From assembly GCA_963722175.1 (NCBI GenBank), contig CAVRKA010000005.1, forward strand, positions 62,001 through 126,000: a stretch of 64,000 bases of DNA. Direction: 5' to 3'. This document shows, piece after piece, positions 1-8,499 of the stretch (within the stretch, counting starts at the first letter, position 1; every line of letters starts with the position of its first letter). The notes under the pieces were generated by a model. It was not told the DNA's origin. It made no database searches and saw only the letters and a list, made by a program, of their open reading frames with translations. The DNA is from WHSW01 sp963722175. Lineage in GTDB: Bacteria > Actinomycetota > Thermoleophilia > Solirubrobacterales > 70-9. A program made the position numbers and the translations under genes.

Positions 1-1
1 G

Positions 2-43
2 GGGATCGAGCTCACGCTGGCCGCGGTCGCCGCGGCCGAGTAA
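2..43 (+). CDS. 3' end of an unidentified upstream gene (partial)
   Basis: Reading from base 2, the frame gives GIELTLAAVAAAE and then TAA at 41-43, so a plus-strand gene appears to enter from the left. The glycosyltransferase starts 14 bp later on the same strand, so the two may share a transcript. The Ala-rich tail has no diagnostic motif and the gene cannot be named. Confidence 0.3.
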   Translation, partial: GIELTLAAVAAAE

Positions 44-57
44 CCGAGCACCGCGCC

Positions 58-942
58 GTGCCCGCCGCGCCCGGGATCGACGTCGTGATCGTCTCCTACC
101 GCTGCGAGGCGCTGCTTCGCGATTGCCTCGCGTCGCTGTTCGCCAACCCGCCGGACGGCGGGCTCACGGTCCGCGTCGTCGACAACGCGTCGGGCGACGG
201 CACCGCCGAGATGGTGCGGCGGGAGTTCCCCCAGGTGGAGCTGACGGTCAACCCGGACAACGCCGGCTTCAGCCGCGCCAACAACCCGGCGCTGGCCCGC
301 GGCGGCGCTCCGTACGCGCTCGTCCTCAACCCGGACACTCAGATCACGCCCGGTGCACTGCAGCGACTGGTCGACCTGATGGAGGAGCATCCGGAGGTCG
401 GGATCGCCGGCCCGCGTCTCGAGCTCGAGGACGGCGGCCTCGACCACGCCTCGCGCCGCTCCTTCCCGACCCCGCTGAGCGCCCTCGGCCACTTCACCGG
501 GCTCGGCCGTCGCGAGAACGCGAGGGGCCGGCTCGCCGAATACCGGGCCCCCGAGGTCGAGTCCGGCCCCGTCGACGCGGTCAACGGCGCCTTCATGTTG
601 ATCAGGCGCACGGCGCTCGAACGGGTGGGGGCGTTCGACACGCGCTACTGGATGTACATGGAGGACCTCGATCTCTGTTACCGGTTCGCCGCGGCCGGCT
701 GGACCACCTGGTTCGAGCCGAGCGTGACCGTGATGCACGCCAAGGCCGGGACGAGCGGCAAGCATCGCTCGCTCCGGCTCAACTACGCCTTCCACTACGG
801 GATGTTCCGCTTCTACCGCGACCACTACGCGGCGCATCGCAACCCGCTGCTGAACGCGGCCGTCTACTGCGGGATCGCGGCGCGCCTCGCCCTCTCGGCG
901 ACGCGGGACTCGATCGCCCGGGTCACTCGCCCTCGTACCTGA
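58..942 (+). CDS. Family 2 (GT-A) glycosyltransferase, WbbL/rhamnosyltransferase-like
   Basis: A 294-aa soluble GT-A glycosyltransferase that probably adds a sugar to a lipid-linked surface glycan at the cytoplasmic face of the membrane. VVIVSY (9-14) and VDNASGDGT (41-49) form the nucleotide-sugar site. NPDT (91-94) occupies the DXD metal-binding position and MEDLDL (201-206) carries the acidic motif of the acceptor side. No membrane segment is visible. The GTG at 58 is taken as start because it follows the previous stop by 14 bp and keeps the whole first beta strand. The 3' end overlaps the convergent protease gene by 20 bp. Donor and acceptor cannot be read; the rhamnosyltransferase label is family resemblance only. 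Confidence 0.85.
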   Translation: MPAAPGIDVVIVSYRCEALLRDCLASLFANPPDGGLTVRVVDNASGDGTAEMVRREFPQVELTVNPDNAGFSRANNPALARGGAPYALVLNPDTQITPGALQRLVDLMEEHPEVGIAGPRLELEDGGLDHASRRSFPTPLSALGHFTGLGRRENARGRLAEYRAPEVESGPVDAVNGAFMLIRRTALERVGAFDTRYWMYMEDLDLCYRFAAAGWTTWFEPSVTVMHAKAGTSGKHRSLRLNYAFHYGMFRFYRDHYAAHRNPLLNAAVYCGIAARLALSATRDSIARVTRPRT

Positions 943-2170
943 GCGCAGCGCCGATCCGCTCGACCGTCGGCGGGTGGGTGCCGAAGATCGCGCTCGACCA
1001 ACCTGGCGGATCCGGGTCGGAGAGGTTCCTCCGCGCGAGCTGGAGCTGGAGATCGATCAGCGCTTCGGGATCGTCGGTGAGCTCGAGCGCGAACCGATCG
1101 GCGCTGGCCTCCACGTTGCGCGAGAGCTGGTTGCCCGGGATGCCGAGCGCGATCGAGGCGATCGTCAACGCCAGCATGTAGATCGGCACCGCGGCCGGGG
1201 ACCTCGGGTCGACGCCCTGCCGGCCGGCGATCGCGAGGCTGAGCTCGCGGACGAACAGGAGGCCGAGGGGGGCGACGATCGCGACGTAGGCGATCCCCCG
1301 CGGGATGTCCCCGTGGGCGACGTGGCCGAGCTCGTGGGCGACGACCGAGCGCAGCTCGGGGCGTTCCGCCTCATCGAGCAGGTTGTCGTAGAGGACGACG
1401 CGCTTGGTCGAGCCGATCCCGTCGACGAAGGCGTTCAGCGAGGTCACCCGCCGGCTGGCGTCGATCCGGTAGACCTCGCCGATGTCGACGCCCGCCTCGT
1501 CGGCGAGCTCGAGCACGTCGGAGCGCGCCGGGCTCGATTCCGGCAGCCGCTCGAACTTGTTGTAGATCGGGGCGAGAACGACCGGGGCGACCCAGATGAA
1601 CACCGCCGCCAGGCCGGTCGTCAGCGCGGCGCCGGGAATCCACCAGCGGCGCGGGAAGCGGCGCACCAGTGCCAACAGGAGGGCCGTGCCGCCCGCGGTC
1701 AGGATCGCGGTGATCCCGGCCGAGCGCGCCAGGTCCCAAAGCCACGAGCCGAGGTCCTGGGTCGAGAGGCCGGCGTCGACCGCCCGCTCGTGCGAGATCA
1801 GGCCGAGCGGGATCGCGACCACGGTCGTCAGCAGCGCGACCGAGGCGCCGGCGACCGCGGCGCCGAGCAGGGGTCTCGACGCGAGCCGCTCGAGGGTCCG
1901 GCGCAGGGGCGCCGGACGCCCGAACGCGACGGCGAGCAGGACCGCGCCCTCGACCCCCAGCCCGGCGATCCCGAGCCAGCGCTGCGGGGTTCGGAAGTCG
2001 TGCGCGCGATCGAGCTCGCCGGCGGTGAAGTAGTCGCTCTCGGCCACCGGCACCGGATCCGGCGGTTCATCCCGCGGGCTCAGCAGCCAGACGGCGGCCT
2101 CGGCGACGAGGACCATCGCTACGGCCGCGCCACCGACGCGGGCCGCGGTGGAGCGCGGCGCCAGCCTCAT
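923..2170 (-). CDS. M48 family membrane zinc metalloprotease (Ste24/CAAX protease 1-like)
   Basis: A 415-aa integral membrane protease of the Ste24/HtpX clan, expected to cleave membrane or misfolded proteins at the cytoplasmic side. Hydrophobic segments lie near residues 12-30, 68-84, 103-124, 150-170 and 178-202. The zinc motif HELGH is at 279-283, and NVEASAD near 363 supplies the third ligand, as in M48 enzymes. The length matches Ste24-type proteins rather than the shorter HtpX. The ATG at 2170 has a TANNNT element 7 nt upstream, suggesting a leaderless mRNA. It diverges from the metallophosphoesterase gene with overlapping -10 elements. Substrates are unknown. Confidence 0.9.
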   Translation of the reverse strand: MRLAPRSTAARVGGAAVAMVLVAEAAVWLLSPRDEPPDPVPVAESDYFTAGELDRAHDFRTPQRWLGIAGLGVEGAVLLAVAFGRPAPLRRTLERLASRPLLGAAVAGASVALLTTVVAIPLGLISHERAVDAGLSTQDLGSWLWDLARSAGITAILTAGGTALLLALVRRFPRRWWIPGAALTTGLAAVFIWVAPVVLAPIYNKFERLPESSPARSDVLELADEAGVDIGEVYRIDASRRVTSLNAFVDGIGSTKRVVLYDNLLDEAERPELRSVVAHELGHVAHGDIPRGIAYVAIVAPLGLLFVRELSLAIAGRQGVDPRSPAAVPIYMLALTIASIALGIPGNQLSRNVEASADRFALELTDDPEALIDLQLQLARRNLSDPDPPGWSSAIFGTHPPTVERIGAALRYEGE

Positions 2171-2177
2171 CGTCCGT

Positions 2178-2183
2178 ACGATA
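2178..2183 (-). promoter_or_regulatory. -10 element (TANNNT) for the M48 protease, leaderless start
   Basis: TATCGT on the minus strand ends 7 nt before the ATG at 2170. A plus-strand TACGAT at 2177-2182 overlaps it and could serve the divergent metallophosphoesterase. Confidence 0.5.
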
Positions 2184-2205
2184 GTCCGCCGGTCGAGGGG
2201 GACCC

Positions 2206-2958
2206 ATGCGCCTCGCCCTGCTCAGCGACATCCATTCCAACCTCCCCGCCCTCGAGGCCGTGCTGGCCGATATCGAGGGTGTCGACATCGACGACGCATG
2301 GTGCCTCGGCGACGTGGTCGGCTACGGTGCCCAGCCCGACGAGTGCGCGACCCTGGTCCGTGAGCGCTGCTCGCTCTGCCTGGTCGGCAACCACGACCTG
2401 GCGGCGCTCGAGCAGCTCGACATCTCGACCTTCTCGCCGGCCGCGGCGGCCGCCGTCCGCTGGACCCGCGAACGGATGTCCGACGGGACCCGCGAGTTTC
2501 TCGCCGGGCTCGAGCCGGCCGACGAGGAACGCGAGGTCGGCCTCTACCACGCCTCGCCGCGCGACCCGATCTGGGAGTACGTGCTCTGGCCCGACCAGGC
2601 CGCCGAGTGCATCCGCGCCCAGGCCAAGCGGGTGAGCTTCATCGGCCACTCCCACGTGGCGCTGTTCTTCGCGCTCGCCGACGCCGGCTCCCAGGCGGAC
2701 GCCAGCGCCGAGGCCCGCGGCGCCCAGGCGGGCGCCGGGACCAGCCTCGAGATCGGCCGCGGCCGGTGGCTGATCAACCCCGGCAGTGTCGGCCAGCCGC
2801 GCGACGGCGACCCGCGGGCGGCCTGGCTCGAGCTGGACACCGACTCGTGGCGCGCGGTCTTCCACCGGGTCCCCTACGACATCGACCGGGCGGCGGACGC
2901 GATCGTCGCCACCGATCTGCCGGAGCACCTGGCCCGCCGGCTGTACGTGGGCCAATGA
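2206..2958 (+). CDS. Metallophosphoesterase (calcineurin-like, YfcE/MJ0936-type)
   Basis: A 250-aa cytoplasmic dimetal phosphoesterase. The family motifs occur in order: D8-x-H10 in LLSDIH, GDVVGYG (36-42), GNHD (61-64), FIGHSH near 145-150 and the late NPGSVGQPRDG loop. This set defines the small calcineurin-like phosphodiesterases whose natural substrates are often unknown. The ATG at 2206 follows GAGGGGG (2195-2201) by 4 nt, a good ribosome binding site. The gene is divergent from the M48 protease and 41 bp upstream of a lipoprotein gene with its own -10 element. The family call is firm but the substrate is not predictable. Confidence 0.88.
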   Translation: MRLALLSDIHSNLPALEAVLADIEGVDIDDAWCLGDVVGYGAQPDECATLVRERCSLCLVGNHDLAALEQLDISTFSPAAAAAVRWTRERMSDGTREFLAGLEPADEEREVGLYHASPRDPIWEYVLWPDQAAECIRAQAKRVSFIGHSHVALFFALADAGSQADASAEARGAQAGAGTSLEIGRGRWLINPGSVGQPRDGDPRAAWLELDTDSWRAVFHRVPYDIDRAADAIVATDLPEHLARRLYVGQ

Positions 2959-2986
2959 GCCTTCCGAGGCCGCCAGAACCCTTGTC

Positions 2987-2992
2987 TAGACT
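2987..2992 (+). promoter_or_regulatory. -10 element (TANNNT) for the lipoprotein-kinase pair, leaderless start
   Basis: TAGACT ends 7 nt before the ATG at 3000. No Shine-Dalgarno lies between, which fits a transcript starting at or near the A of the ATG. Confidence 0.5.
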
Positions 2993-2999
2993 CGCCGCG

Positions 3000-3572
3000 A
3001 TGCGCGGGACGCTTCGCAATTCCCTGCTCATGTGCGCTTTCGCACTCGCCCTCGCGGGCTGCGGATCCGACGACGGCACGATCCCGCCCGGGGACGCGGA
3101 CAACCTGCTCAATCAGATCGACGCGGTGAGGGACGCCGTCCAGGAAGGCGACTGCGACCTCGCCCAAAGCCACGCCGAGGAGTTGATCAGCCAGGTCGAC
3201 GAGCTTCCCAACGACGTCGACCCCGAGGTCGCCGGCGCGCTGACCAAGGCCGCCGCGAACCTCGACGATCTGGCCGCCAACCCGGACCAGTGCACGGAGA
3301 CGGGCGCCTCGGGGATCCCCGGGGCCCAGCCGACCGAGACGACCGACACCACCGAGACGGTGGAACCGGAGACGACGACGACCGAGACGACGACCACCGA
3401 CGAGGAGCCGCCCGAAGAGGAGACGACGACGATCGAACCGCCTCCCGACGACGAGCCGCAGGAGGACCCCGGCCAGCAACCGCCGACCGGCAACCAGGGC
3501 GGTCAGGGCGGCGGCGCGGGCGGCGGGGGCGCGCCGCCGAGCGGCGGCGTCGAGGGCGGGAAGTCGGGATGA
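3000..3572 (+). CDS. Secreted lipoprotein with Thr/Glu/Pro-rich linker
   Basis: A 190-aa protein with a type II signal peptide: basic n-region (MRGTLRN), hydrophobic core and lipobox LAGC with Cys21. A short alpha-helical region (about 33-105) contains two Cys (res. ~46 and ~98) that could pair. It is followed by a low-complexity Thr/Glu/Pro tail and a Gly-rich end, likely a flexible wall-spanning segment. Its stop overlaps the kinase start (ATGA), so the two are translationally coupled; a sensor or ligand role for the kinase is plausible but inferred. The start at 3000 is supported by the -10 at 2987 and the signal peptide. No enzyme motif is present. Confidence 0.8.
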   Translation: MRGTLRNSLLMCAFALALAGCGSDDGTIPPGDADNLLNQIDAVRDAVQEGDCDLAQSHAEELISQVDELPNDVDPEVAGALTKAAANLDDLAANPDQCTETGASGIPGAQPTETTDTTETVEPETTTTETTTTDEEPPEEETTTIEPPPDDEPQEDPGQQPPTGNQGGQGGGAGGGGAPPSGGVEGGKSG

Positions 3573-4825
3573 ACACGACGATCTCCGATCGCTATGAGCT
3601 CGGCGACCGCCTCGGGTCGGGCGGCATGTCGACGGTCTACCGGGCCACCGACCGCGTGCTCGAGCGCACGGTAGCGGTCAAGATCCTGGCCGAGCACCTC
3701 TCCGACGACGAGAAGTTCGTCGCTCGCTTCCGCCGCGAGGCGCTCGCGGTCGCGAAGCTGATCCACCCCAACATCGTCCAGGTCTACGACACCGGGGTCG
3801 ACGCCGACCGCCACTACATCGTGATGGAGTACGTCGAGGGCAAGTCGGTCGCGCAGCTGCTGCAGACCAAGGGCCGCCTCGGCGCCGACGCGACCGCCGA
3901 GATCGGGATCCAGGCCTGCGGCGGGCTCGAGTACGCCCACCGCCAGGGGATCATCCACCGCGACGTCAAGCCGGGGAACCTGATGGTGATCGGCGGGCCG
4001 GCCGGCCGGCGCCGGCGCGACAGCTCCGCGCACGAGCCGCCGACCGGCGAGATGACGATCAAGCTGACCGACTTCGGGATCGCCCGCGCGACCGCGCAGT
4101 CGCGGCTGACCCAGGTCGGATCCGTCGTCGGCACCGCCGCCTACCTGGCGCCGGAGCAAGCACGGGGGGAAGAAGCGACGCCGGCCGCCGACGTCTACGC
4201 GCTCGGCGTCGTCCTCTACCAGCTGCTCACCGGTCGCCTGCCGTGGGAGGGCTCGACGCTGGCCGAGCTCGCGATCCGGCGCGAGAACGAACAGGCGCTG
4301 CCCCCGAGCTCCTACGACCCCGACGTCCCGGAGACCCTGTCTCGGGCGGTGCTCACCTCGCTCGAGGGCGAGCCCGCGGCGCGCTACTCATCGGCCCGCG
4401 ACCTCTCGCGGGCGCTTGACGCCGGCCTTCACGGCCACGAACCGCCACCGCCCTCCGACGAGCTGCCCACGAGCATGCTCGCCACCGGCGGAGGCACGGC
4501 CGCGACCCGCCGGATGCCAAGCCCCGAGCCGCGGACGCCGGTCTCGCCCGAGCCGGTCGCGCCGCCGCCACGCCGCCGCCCTGCCCCGCCGACGCCGCGA
4601 CCGGTGATGACCCCGGCGCGGCCACCGAAGCGCTCCGCCGGGTCGAGGTTCATGCGGGGGGTCGGGATCCTGCTGCTGATCGCGATCCTCGCCGCCGTGA
4701 TCGCCGGTGCCGTCTTGCTGCTCACGGACGCCGGCCAGAACACCGACATCGGCCAGACGATCAAGGACAACCTCAACGACCAGATCCAGGCGATCGAGGA
4801 CTTCATCCGCGAGAACACGCAATAG
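3569..4825 (+). CDS. Membrane-anchored Ser/Thr protein kinase (PknB-type, no PASTA)
   Basis: A 418-aa Hanks-type kinase. P-loop GSGGMSTVY (16-24), catalytic Lys38 in AVKI, HRDVKPGN (130-137), DFG (168-170) and APEQ (194-197) are all intact, so it should be active. A basic, disordered insert of about 20 residues (~143-161) separates the catalytic and metal-binding loops. A Pro-rich linker leads to one transmembrane segment near 363-388 and a short extracellular tail of about 28 residues. PASTA or other ligand-binding domains are absent, so sensing may depend on a partner; the overlapping upstream lipoprotein is the obvious candidate (inference). The ATG at 3569 overlaps the lipoprotein stop by 4 bp. 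Confidence 0.92.
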   Translation: MNTTISDRYELGDRLGSGGMSTVYRATDRVLERTVAVKILAEHLSDDEKFVARFRREALAVAKLIHPNIVQVYDTGVDADRHYIVMEYVEGKSVAQLLQTKGRLGADATAEIGIQACGGLEYAHRQGIIHRDVKPGNLMVIGGPAGRRRRDSSAHEPPTGEMTIKLTDFGIARATAQSRLTQVGSVVGTAAYLAPEQARGEEATPAADVYALGVVLYQLLTGRLPWEGSTLAELAIRRENEQALPPSSYDPDVPETLSRAVLTSLEGEPAARYSSARDLSRALDAGLHGHEPPPPSDELPTSMLATGGGTAATRRMPSPEPRTPVSPEPVAPPPRRRPAPPTPRPVMTPARPPKRSAGSRFMRGVGILLLIAILAAVIAGAVLLLTDAGQNTDIGQTIKDNLNDQIQAIEDFIRENTQ

Positions 4826-4907
4826 GTGTCGCGGCCGTCCCGGCGGGACGGACAACTACAACGGGCTGGGTGGGGGGCGTGGGACCGGCCGCGCCGGGGA
4901 ATCTCAA

Positions 4908-4955
4908 GCGGTTGGTGGGTTGTGGGCCCTATAGACACCCAAATCGACCAACCGC
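4908..4955. terminator. Long hairpin between convergent kinase and tgt genes
   Basis: Perfect 9-bp arms GCGGTTGGT (4908-4916) and ACCAACCGC (4947-4955) enclose an inner GGGT/ACCC pairing. It lies between two converging genes and probably terminates both, although no long T run follows on either side. Confidence 0.55.
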
Positions 4956-4972
4956 GGCCCGACCCTCCCCCT

Positions 4973-6190
4973 TTACTGCCCCTCCTCACCCACGTCCCAG
5001 GGCGTGCCGCCGCCGAGGATGCCGGTGCGGTACGCGTCGAACGAGCCGGAGCCGATCGCCTCGCGGGCCCCGGCCACCAGCCGCTCCAGGAACGTCAGGT
5101 TGTGCAGCGTCAGCAGCCGCGCCGCGGTCGGCGCCTCCGCCCGGGCGAGGTAGTGCAGGTAAGCCCGGGTATGCGCGGCGCAGGTCGGGCAGGGGCACGC
5201 TTCGACCAACGGTCCCTCGTCTGTCGCGTACGCGGCCTTGGCCACGTCGAACCGGAACCGCGACTCGGGGAGCGGTCCGAGGACCATCCCGTGGCGAGCG
5301 AGGCGGGTCGGCACGGCGCAGTCGAAGACGTCGATCCCGAGCCCGATCCCCACGAGGAGGTCGTCCGGCTCGCCGATCCCGAGCAGGTGCTTCGGCGCCG
5401 CGGCGGGCAGCATCGGCGCGGTCATCTCGAGCACGCCGTGCATCTCGGCCTTGTCGCGGCCGAGCGTGCCGCCGATCGCCAGGCCGTCGACAGCGGCGGC
5501 ACCGACGGCCTCTGCCGAGGCCCGTCGCAGGTCCTCGTGCACGCCTCCCTGGACGATGCCGAACACCGCCTGGCCCTCCGGCCCATGCTCGGCGTGCCAG
5601 TCGAGGCAGCGGTCGAGCCAGCGGTGGGTGCGCTCGGTCGAGCGCGCGGTGTAGTCGTAGTCGGCGTGGAAGGGCGTGCACTCGTCGAAGGCGAGCGCGA
5701 TGTCGGAGCCGAGCGCAGCCTGCACCGCCATCGACTCCTCGGGCCCCATGAACCGCTCCGAGCCGTCGAGGTAGGAGCGGAACGCGACGCCCCGTTCGGA
5801 GATCTCGATCACGCCGCCGGTCGAGCCGGCGCCGCCGCGGCGCCCCTTGATCTCGTCGGCGACGTTGCCGTGGGCGAGCGAGAAGACCTGGAACCCGCCG
5901 GAGTCGGTGATCAGCGCCCGCTCCCAGCCGATGAACCGGTGCAGGCCCCCGAGCTGGGCGATCCGCTCGGCGCCCGGGCTGAGGAAGAGGTGGAAGGTGT
6001 TGCCGAGGATCAACTCGAAACCGATCCCGGCGACGTCGGCGAGGTCGACGCTGCGCACCGCGCCGCGGGTCGCGAGCGGGATGAACGCCGGGGTCCGCAC
6101 CTCGCCGTGCGAGGTGGTCAGCCGCCCCGCCCGCGCCGCCCCGTCGCTCGCGTCGATCTCGAACCGCAGCCGGGTCGGGTCGCTGCGCAC
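4973..6190 (-). CDS. tgt: tRNA-guanine (queuine) transglycosylase
   Basis: A 405-aa bacterial-type Tgt that exchanges the wobble guanine of GUN-anticodon tRNAs for preQ1. The TIM-barrel fold shows LITDSGGFQVFSL (93-105) with the active-site Asp96, LGIGEPDDLL followed by GIDVFDCAVPTR holding the nucleophilic Asp (~273), and a zinc site CPCPTC with a downstream His near residue 330. Length matches the family (about 370-400). It is the last gene of the gap-pgk-tpiA-gpmI operon, 6 bp after gpmI. The other queuosine genes (queA, queG, queCDEF) are not in the window. Confidence 0.95.
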   Translation of the reverse strand: MRSDPTRLRFEIDASDGAARAGRLTTSHGEVRTPAFIPLATRGAVRSVDLADVAGIGFELILGNTFHLFLSPGAERIAQLGGLHRFIGWERALITDSGGFQVFSLAHGNVADEIKGRRGGAGSTGGVIEISERGVAFRSYLDGSERFMGPEESMAVQAALGSDIALAFDECTPFHADYDYTARSTERTHRWLDRCLDWHAEHGPEGQAVFGIVQGGVHEDLRRASAEAVGAAAVDGLAIGGTLGRDKAEMHGVLEMTAPMLPAAAPKHLLGIGEPDDLLVGIGLGIDVFDCAVPTRLARHGMVLGPLPESRFRFDVAKAAYATDEGPLVEACPCPTCAAHTRAYLHYLARAEAPTAARLLTLHNLTFLERLVAGAREAIGSGSFDAYRTGILGGGTPWDVGEEGQ

Positions 6191-6196
6191 GCCGCC

Positions 6197-7738
6197 CTAC
6201 TTCTCGATCAGCGAGCGGCCGGTCATCGCCGACGGCTGCTCGATTCCCAGCAGGTCGAGCGCGGTCGGGGTCACCTCGGCAAGCCGGCCGCCGTCGGCGA
6301 GCCCGATCCCCGGCACGGTGACCACGAAGGGGACCGGGTTCAGCGTGTGCGCCGTGTTCGGCGAGCCGTCGGGCTCGAGCATCTGCTCGGCGTTGCCGTG
6401 GTCGGCGGTGATCGCGCAGGCGCCCCCCGACGCGTGGACCGCGGCGACCACCTCGCCGAGGCAGCGGTCGACGGCCTCGATCGCCTCCACCGCCGCCGGG
6501 ATGCTGCCCGTGTGCCCGACCATGTCCGGGTTGGCGAAGTTGATGATCCCGAACCGGTAATCGCCTTCGGCCCAGCGGGACGTGAACGCCTCCGCGGCGG
6601 CCTCGGCGCTCATCTCCGGCTTGTGGTCATAGGTCGGTACGTCGCGCGGCGAGTCGACCAGCGCCCGCTCCTCCCCCTCCCACTCCTCCTCGCGGCCGCC
6701 GTTGAAGAAGTAGGTGACGTGCGCGTACTTCTCGGTCTCGGCGACGTGCAGCTGGCGGATCCCGTGCTCGGCGAGCACCTCCGCCAGCGTCGTCTCGGGC
6801 TCGGCGGGCGGGAAGCCGATCGGATGGGTCCACTCGGCGCGGAACCGGGTCAGCGTCGTCAGCTGGATCTCTGGCGGCTCGCCACGGTCGAACTCGTCGA
6901 AGTCGGCCTCCGTCAGGGCCATGACGAGCTCGCGGGCGCGGTCGGGCCGGAAGTTGAAGTGGATCGCAACGTCCCCGTCGGCCATCCCGTCGTAGTCGCC
7001 GATCACCGTCGGGCGGATGAACTCGTCGGTCTCGCCGCGCGAGTCCGCGGCGGCGACGGCCTCGGCCGCGGTCGGCGCCCCCAGTCCCTGGGCGTGGACG
7101 ATCGCGTCGTAGGCGAGCTTCACCCGGTCCCAGCGGCGATCGCGGTCCATCGCGTAGTAGCGGCCGCTGACGGTGCCGATCCGGCCGGCGTGGCGCAGCC
7201 AGCGCTCGAGCTCTGAGATGTACCCGGCGGCGGAGCTCGGCAGGGTGTCCCGCCCGTCCGTGAACGCGTGCACGACGACGTCCGGGACACCCTCCTGGGC
7301 CGCGAGCTCGATCAGCGCCTCGAGGTGAGTCCAGCCGGAATGCACGCCGCCGTCGGAGACCAGGCCCATCAGGTGCAGGCGCCCGCGCGGGCTGCGGCGG
7401 GCGGCATCGCAGGCCGCGAGCAGCGCCTCGTTCTCGAACAGAGTGCCATCCGCCACCGCGTCGTCGATCCGGGCCAGATCCTGTTTGACGACCGCGCCGG
7501 CGCCGAGGTTGAGGTGGCCGACCTCGGAGTTGCCCATCTGGCCGTCCGGCAGGCCGACGTCGCGGCCGCTCGCCGACAGCGTCGTCCGCGGGTAGGTCGC
7601 CCAGAGCTCGTCGAAGACCGGCGTGCTTGCCTGGGCGACGGCGTTACCGGGGCCGTCGGGGGCAAGCCCCCAACCGTCGAGGATCACGAGCGCCAGCGAG
7701 GGGACCGGTACCGACGTCGCCCCCTCGGGCACGCTCAT
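6197..7738 (-). CDS. gpmI: 2,3-bisphosphoglycerate-independent phosphoglycerate mutase
   Basis: A 513-aa cofactor-independent mutase interconverting 3- and 2-phosphoglycerate in lower glycolysis, using two Mn ions. The alkaline-phosphatase-like core begins LALVILDGWG (15-24). The nucleophilic Ser71 lies in GNSEVGH, and DGRD, RYYAMDRD, NFRPDR and ITADHGNAE follow in the expected order. Full length for the family (about 510). The start overlaps the tpiA stop by 4 bp, so translation is coupled. The four preceding reactions of the pathway are encoded just upstream, which makes the assignment very secure. Confidence 0.97.
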   Translation of the reverse strand: MSVPEGATSVPVPSLALVILDGWGLAPDGPGNAVAQASTPVFDELWATYPRTTLSASGRDVGLPDGQMGNSEVGHLNLGAGAVVKQDLARIDDAVADGTLFENEALLAACDAARRSPRGRLHLMGLVSDGGVHSGWTHLEALIELAAQEGVPDVVVHAFTDGRDTLPSSAAGYISELERWLRHAGRIGTVSGRYYAMDRDRRWDRVKLAYDAIVHAQGLGAPTAAEAVAAADSRGETDEFIRPTVIGDYDGMADGDVAIHFNFRPDRARELVMALTEADFDEFDRGEPPEIQLTTLTRFRAEWTHPIGFPPAEPETTLAEVLAEHGIRQLHVAETEKYAHVTYFFNGGREEEWEGEERALVDSPRDVPTYDHKPEMSAEAAAEAFTSRWAEGDYRFGIINFANPDMVGHTGSIPAAVEAIEAVDRCLGEVVAAVHASGGACAITADHGNAEQMLEPDGSPNTAHTLNPVPFVVTVPGIGLADGGRLAEVTPTALDLLGIEQPSAMTGRSLIEK

Positions 7739-8499
7739 CCTGTGCCCGCGGCCTTGCAGATCGCGAGGAAGTCGCCGGGGTCCAGGCTGGCACCGCCGAC
7801 CAGGCCACCGTCGATGTCCGCGCGGGCGAAGAGCTCGGCCGCGTTGTCGGGCTTCACCGAACCGCCGTAGAGGATCCGGACCGCCTCCGCCGCGACCCCG
7901 TCGCGGGCCGCGATCAGGCCGCGAATGAATCCGATCGCCTCTTCGGCCTGATCGGGCGTCGCGGTGCGGCCGGTCCCGATCGCCCAGATCGGCTCGTAGG
8001 CAATCACCACCTCGGCCAACCGCTCGTCGTCGACCGTGGCCAGGTCGGCGGTCAACTGACGCTCGAGCACCGCCTCGGTCTCCTCCGCGTCGCGCTCGGA
8101 CTCGGTCTCGCCGCAGCAGAGGATCGGCAACAGGCCCGCGTCCAGCAGCGCCGGCACCTTGCGCGCCAGCGCCTCGTCGGTCTCGCAGAACAGCTGCCGG
8201 CGCTCCGAGTGCCCGACGATCGCCCCGGCGACCCCCAGGTCGGCGAGCATCGGAATCGAGACCTCGCCGGTGAAGGCGCCGGTCTCCTCCTCGTGGACGT
8301 TCTGGGCGCAGATCTCGATCCCCGAGCCGGCGGCGATCGCGGTCGCCGCGGCAAGCGCCGTGGAAGGCGGGCAGACGACGACCTCTGCCCCGCCAAGCTC
8401 GGAGGCGCGGCCGGTGAGCGACGCCAGGAAGGCCTCCGTCTCGCCGATGGTCTTGTTCATCTTCCAGTTCGCCGCGATCAGCGGCCTCCGCTCAGGCAT
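7735..8499 (-). CDS. tpiA: Triosephosphate isomerase
   Basis: A 254-aa TIM-barrel enzyme interconverting dihydroxyacetone phosphate and glyceraldehyde 3-phosphate. N11 and K13 in ANWKMN, the catalytic His in VGHSERR (~95), the catalytic Glu in AYEPIWAIGTG (~165) and the phosphate-gripping LYGGSV loop are all present. The ATG at 8499 lies 8 bp inside the end of pgk; the 3' end overlaps gpmI by 4 bp. No secG lies next to it, unlike many actinobacterial clusters. Confidence 0.97.
   Translation of the reverse strand: MPERRPLIAANWKMNKTIGETEAFLASLTGRASELGGAEVVVCPPSTALAAATAIAAGSGIEICAQNVHEEETGAFTGEVSIPMLADLGVAGAIVGHSERRQLFCETDEALARKVPALLDAGLLPILCCGETESERDAEETEAVLERQLTADLATVDDERLAEVVIAYEPIWAIGTGRTATPDQAEEAIGFIRGLIAARDGVAAEAVRILYGGSVKPDNAAELFARADIDGGLVGGASLDPGDFLAICKAAGTG

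Noticed and set aside
974..2635. 553-codon plus-strand frame opposite the M48 protease
   Set aside because: The conserved HELGH protease and the metallophosphoesterase explain the same bases in other frames.
3311..3470. Short tandem repeat (Thr/Glu codons) that might be a microsatellite or CRISPR-like array
   Set aside because: It is an in-frame low-complexity linker of the lipoprotein with irregular units and no spacers.
4826..7216. Very long plus-strand open frame (about 796 codons) opposite tgt and gpmI
   Set aside because: It runs antisense through two conserved enzymes and has the Arg/Gly/Asp-rich composition of a mirror frame in GC-rich DNA. Stops are simply rare there.
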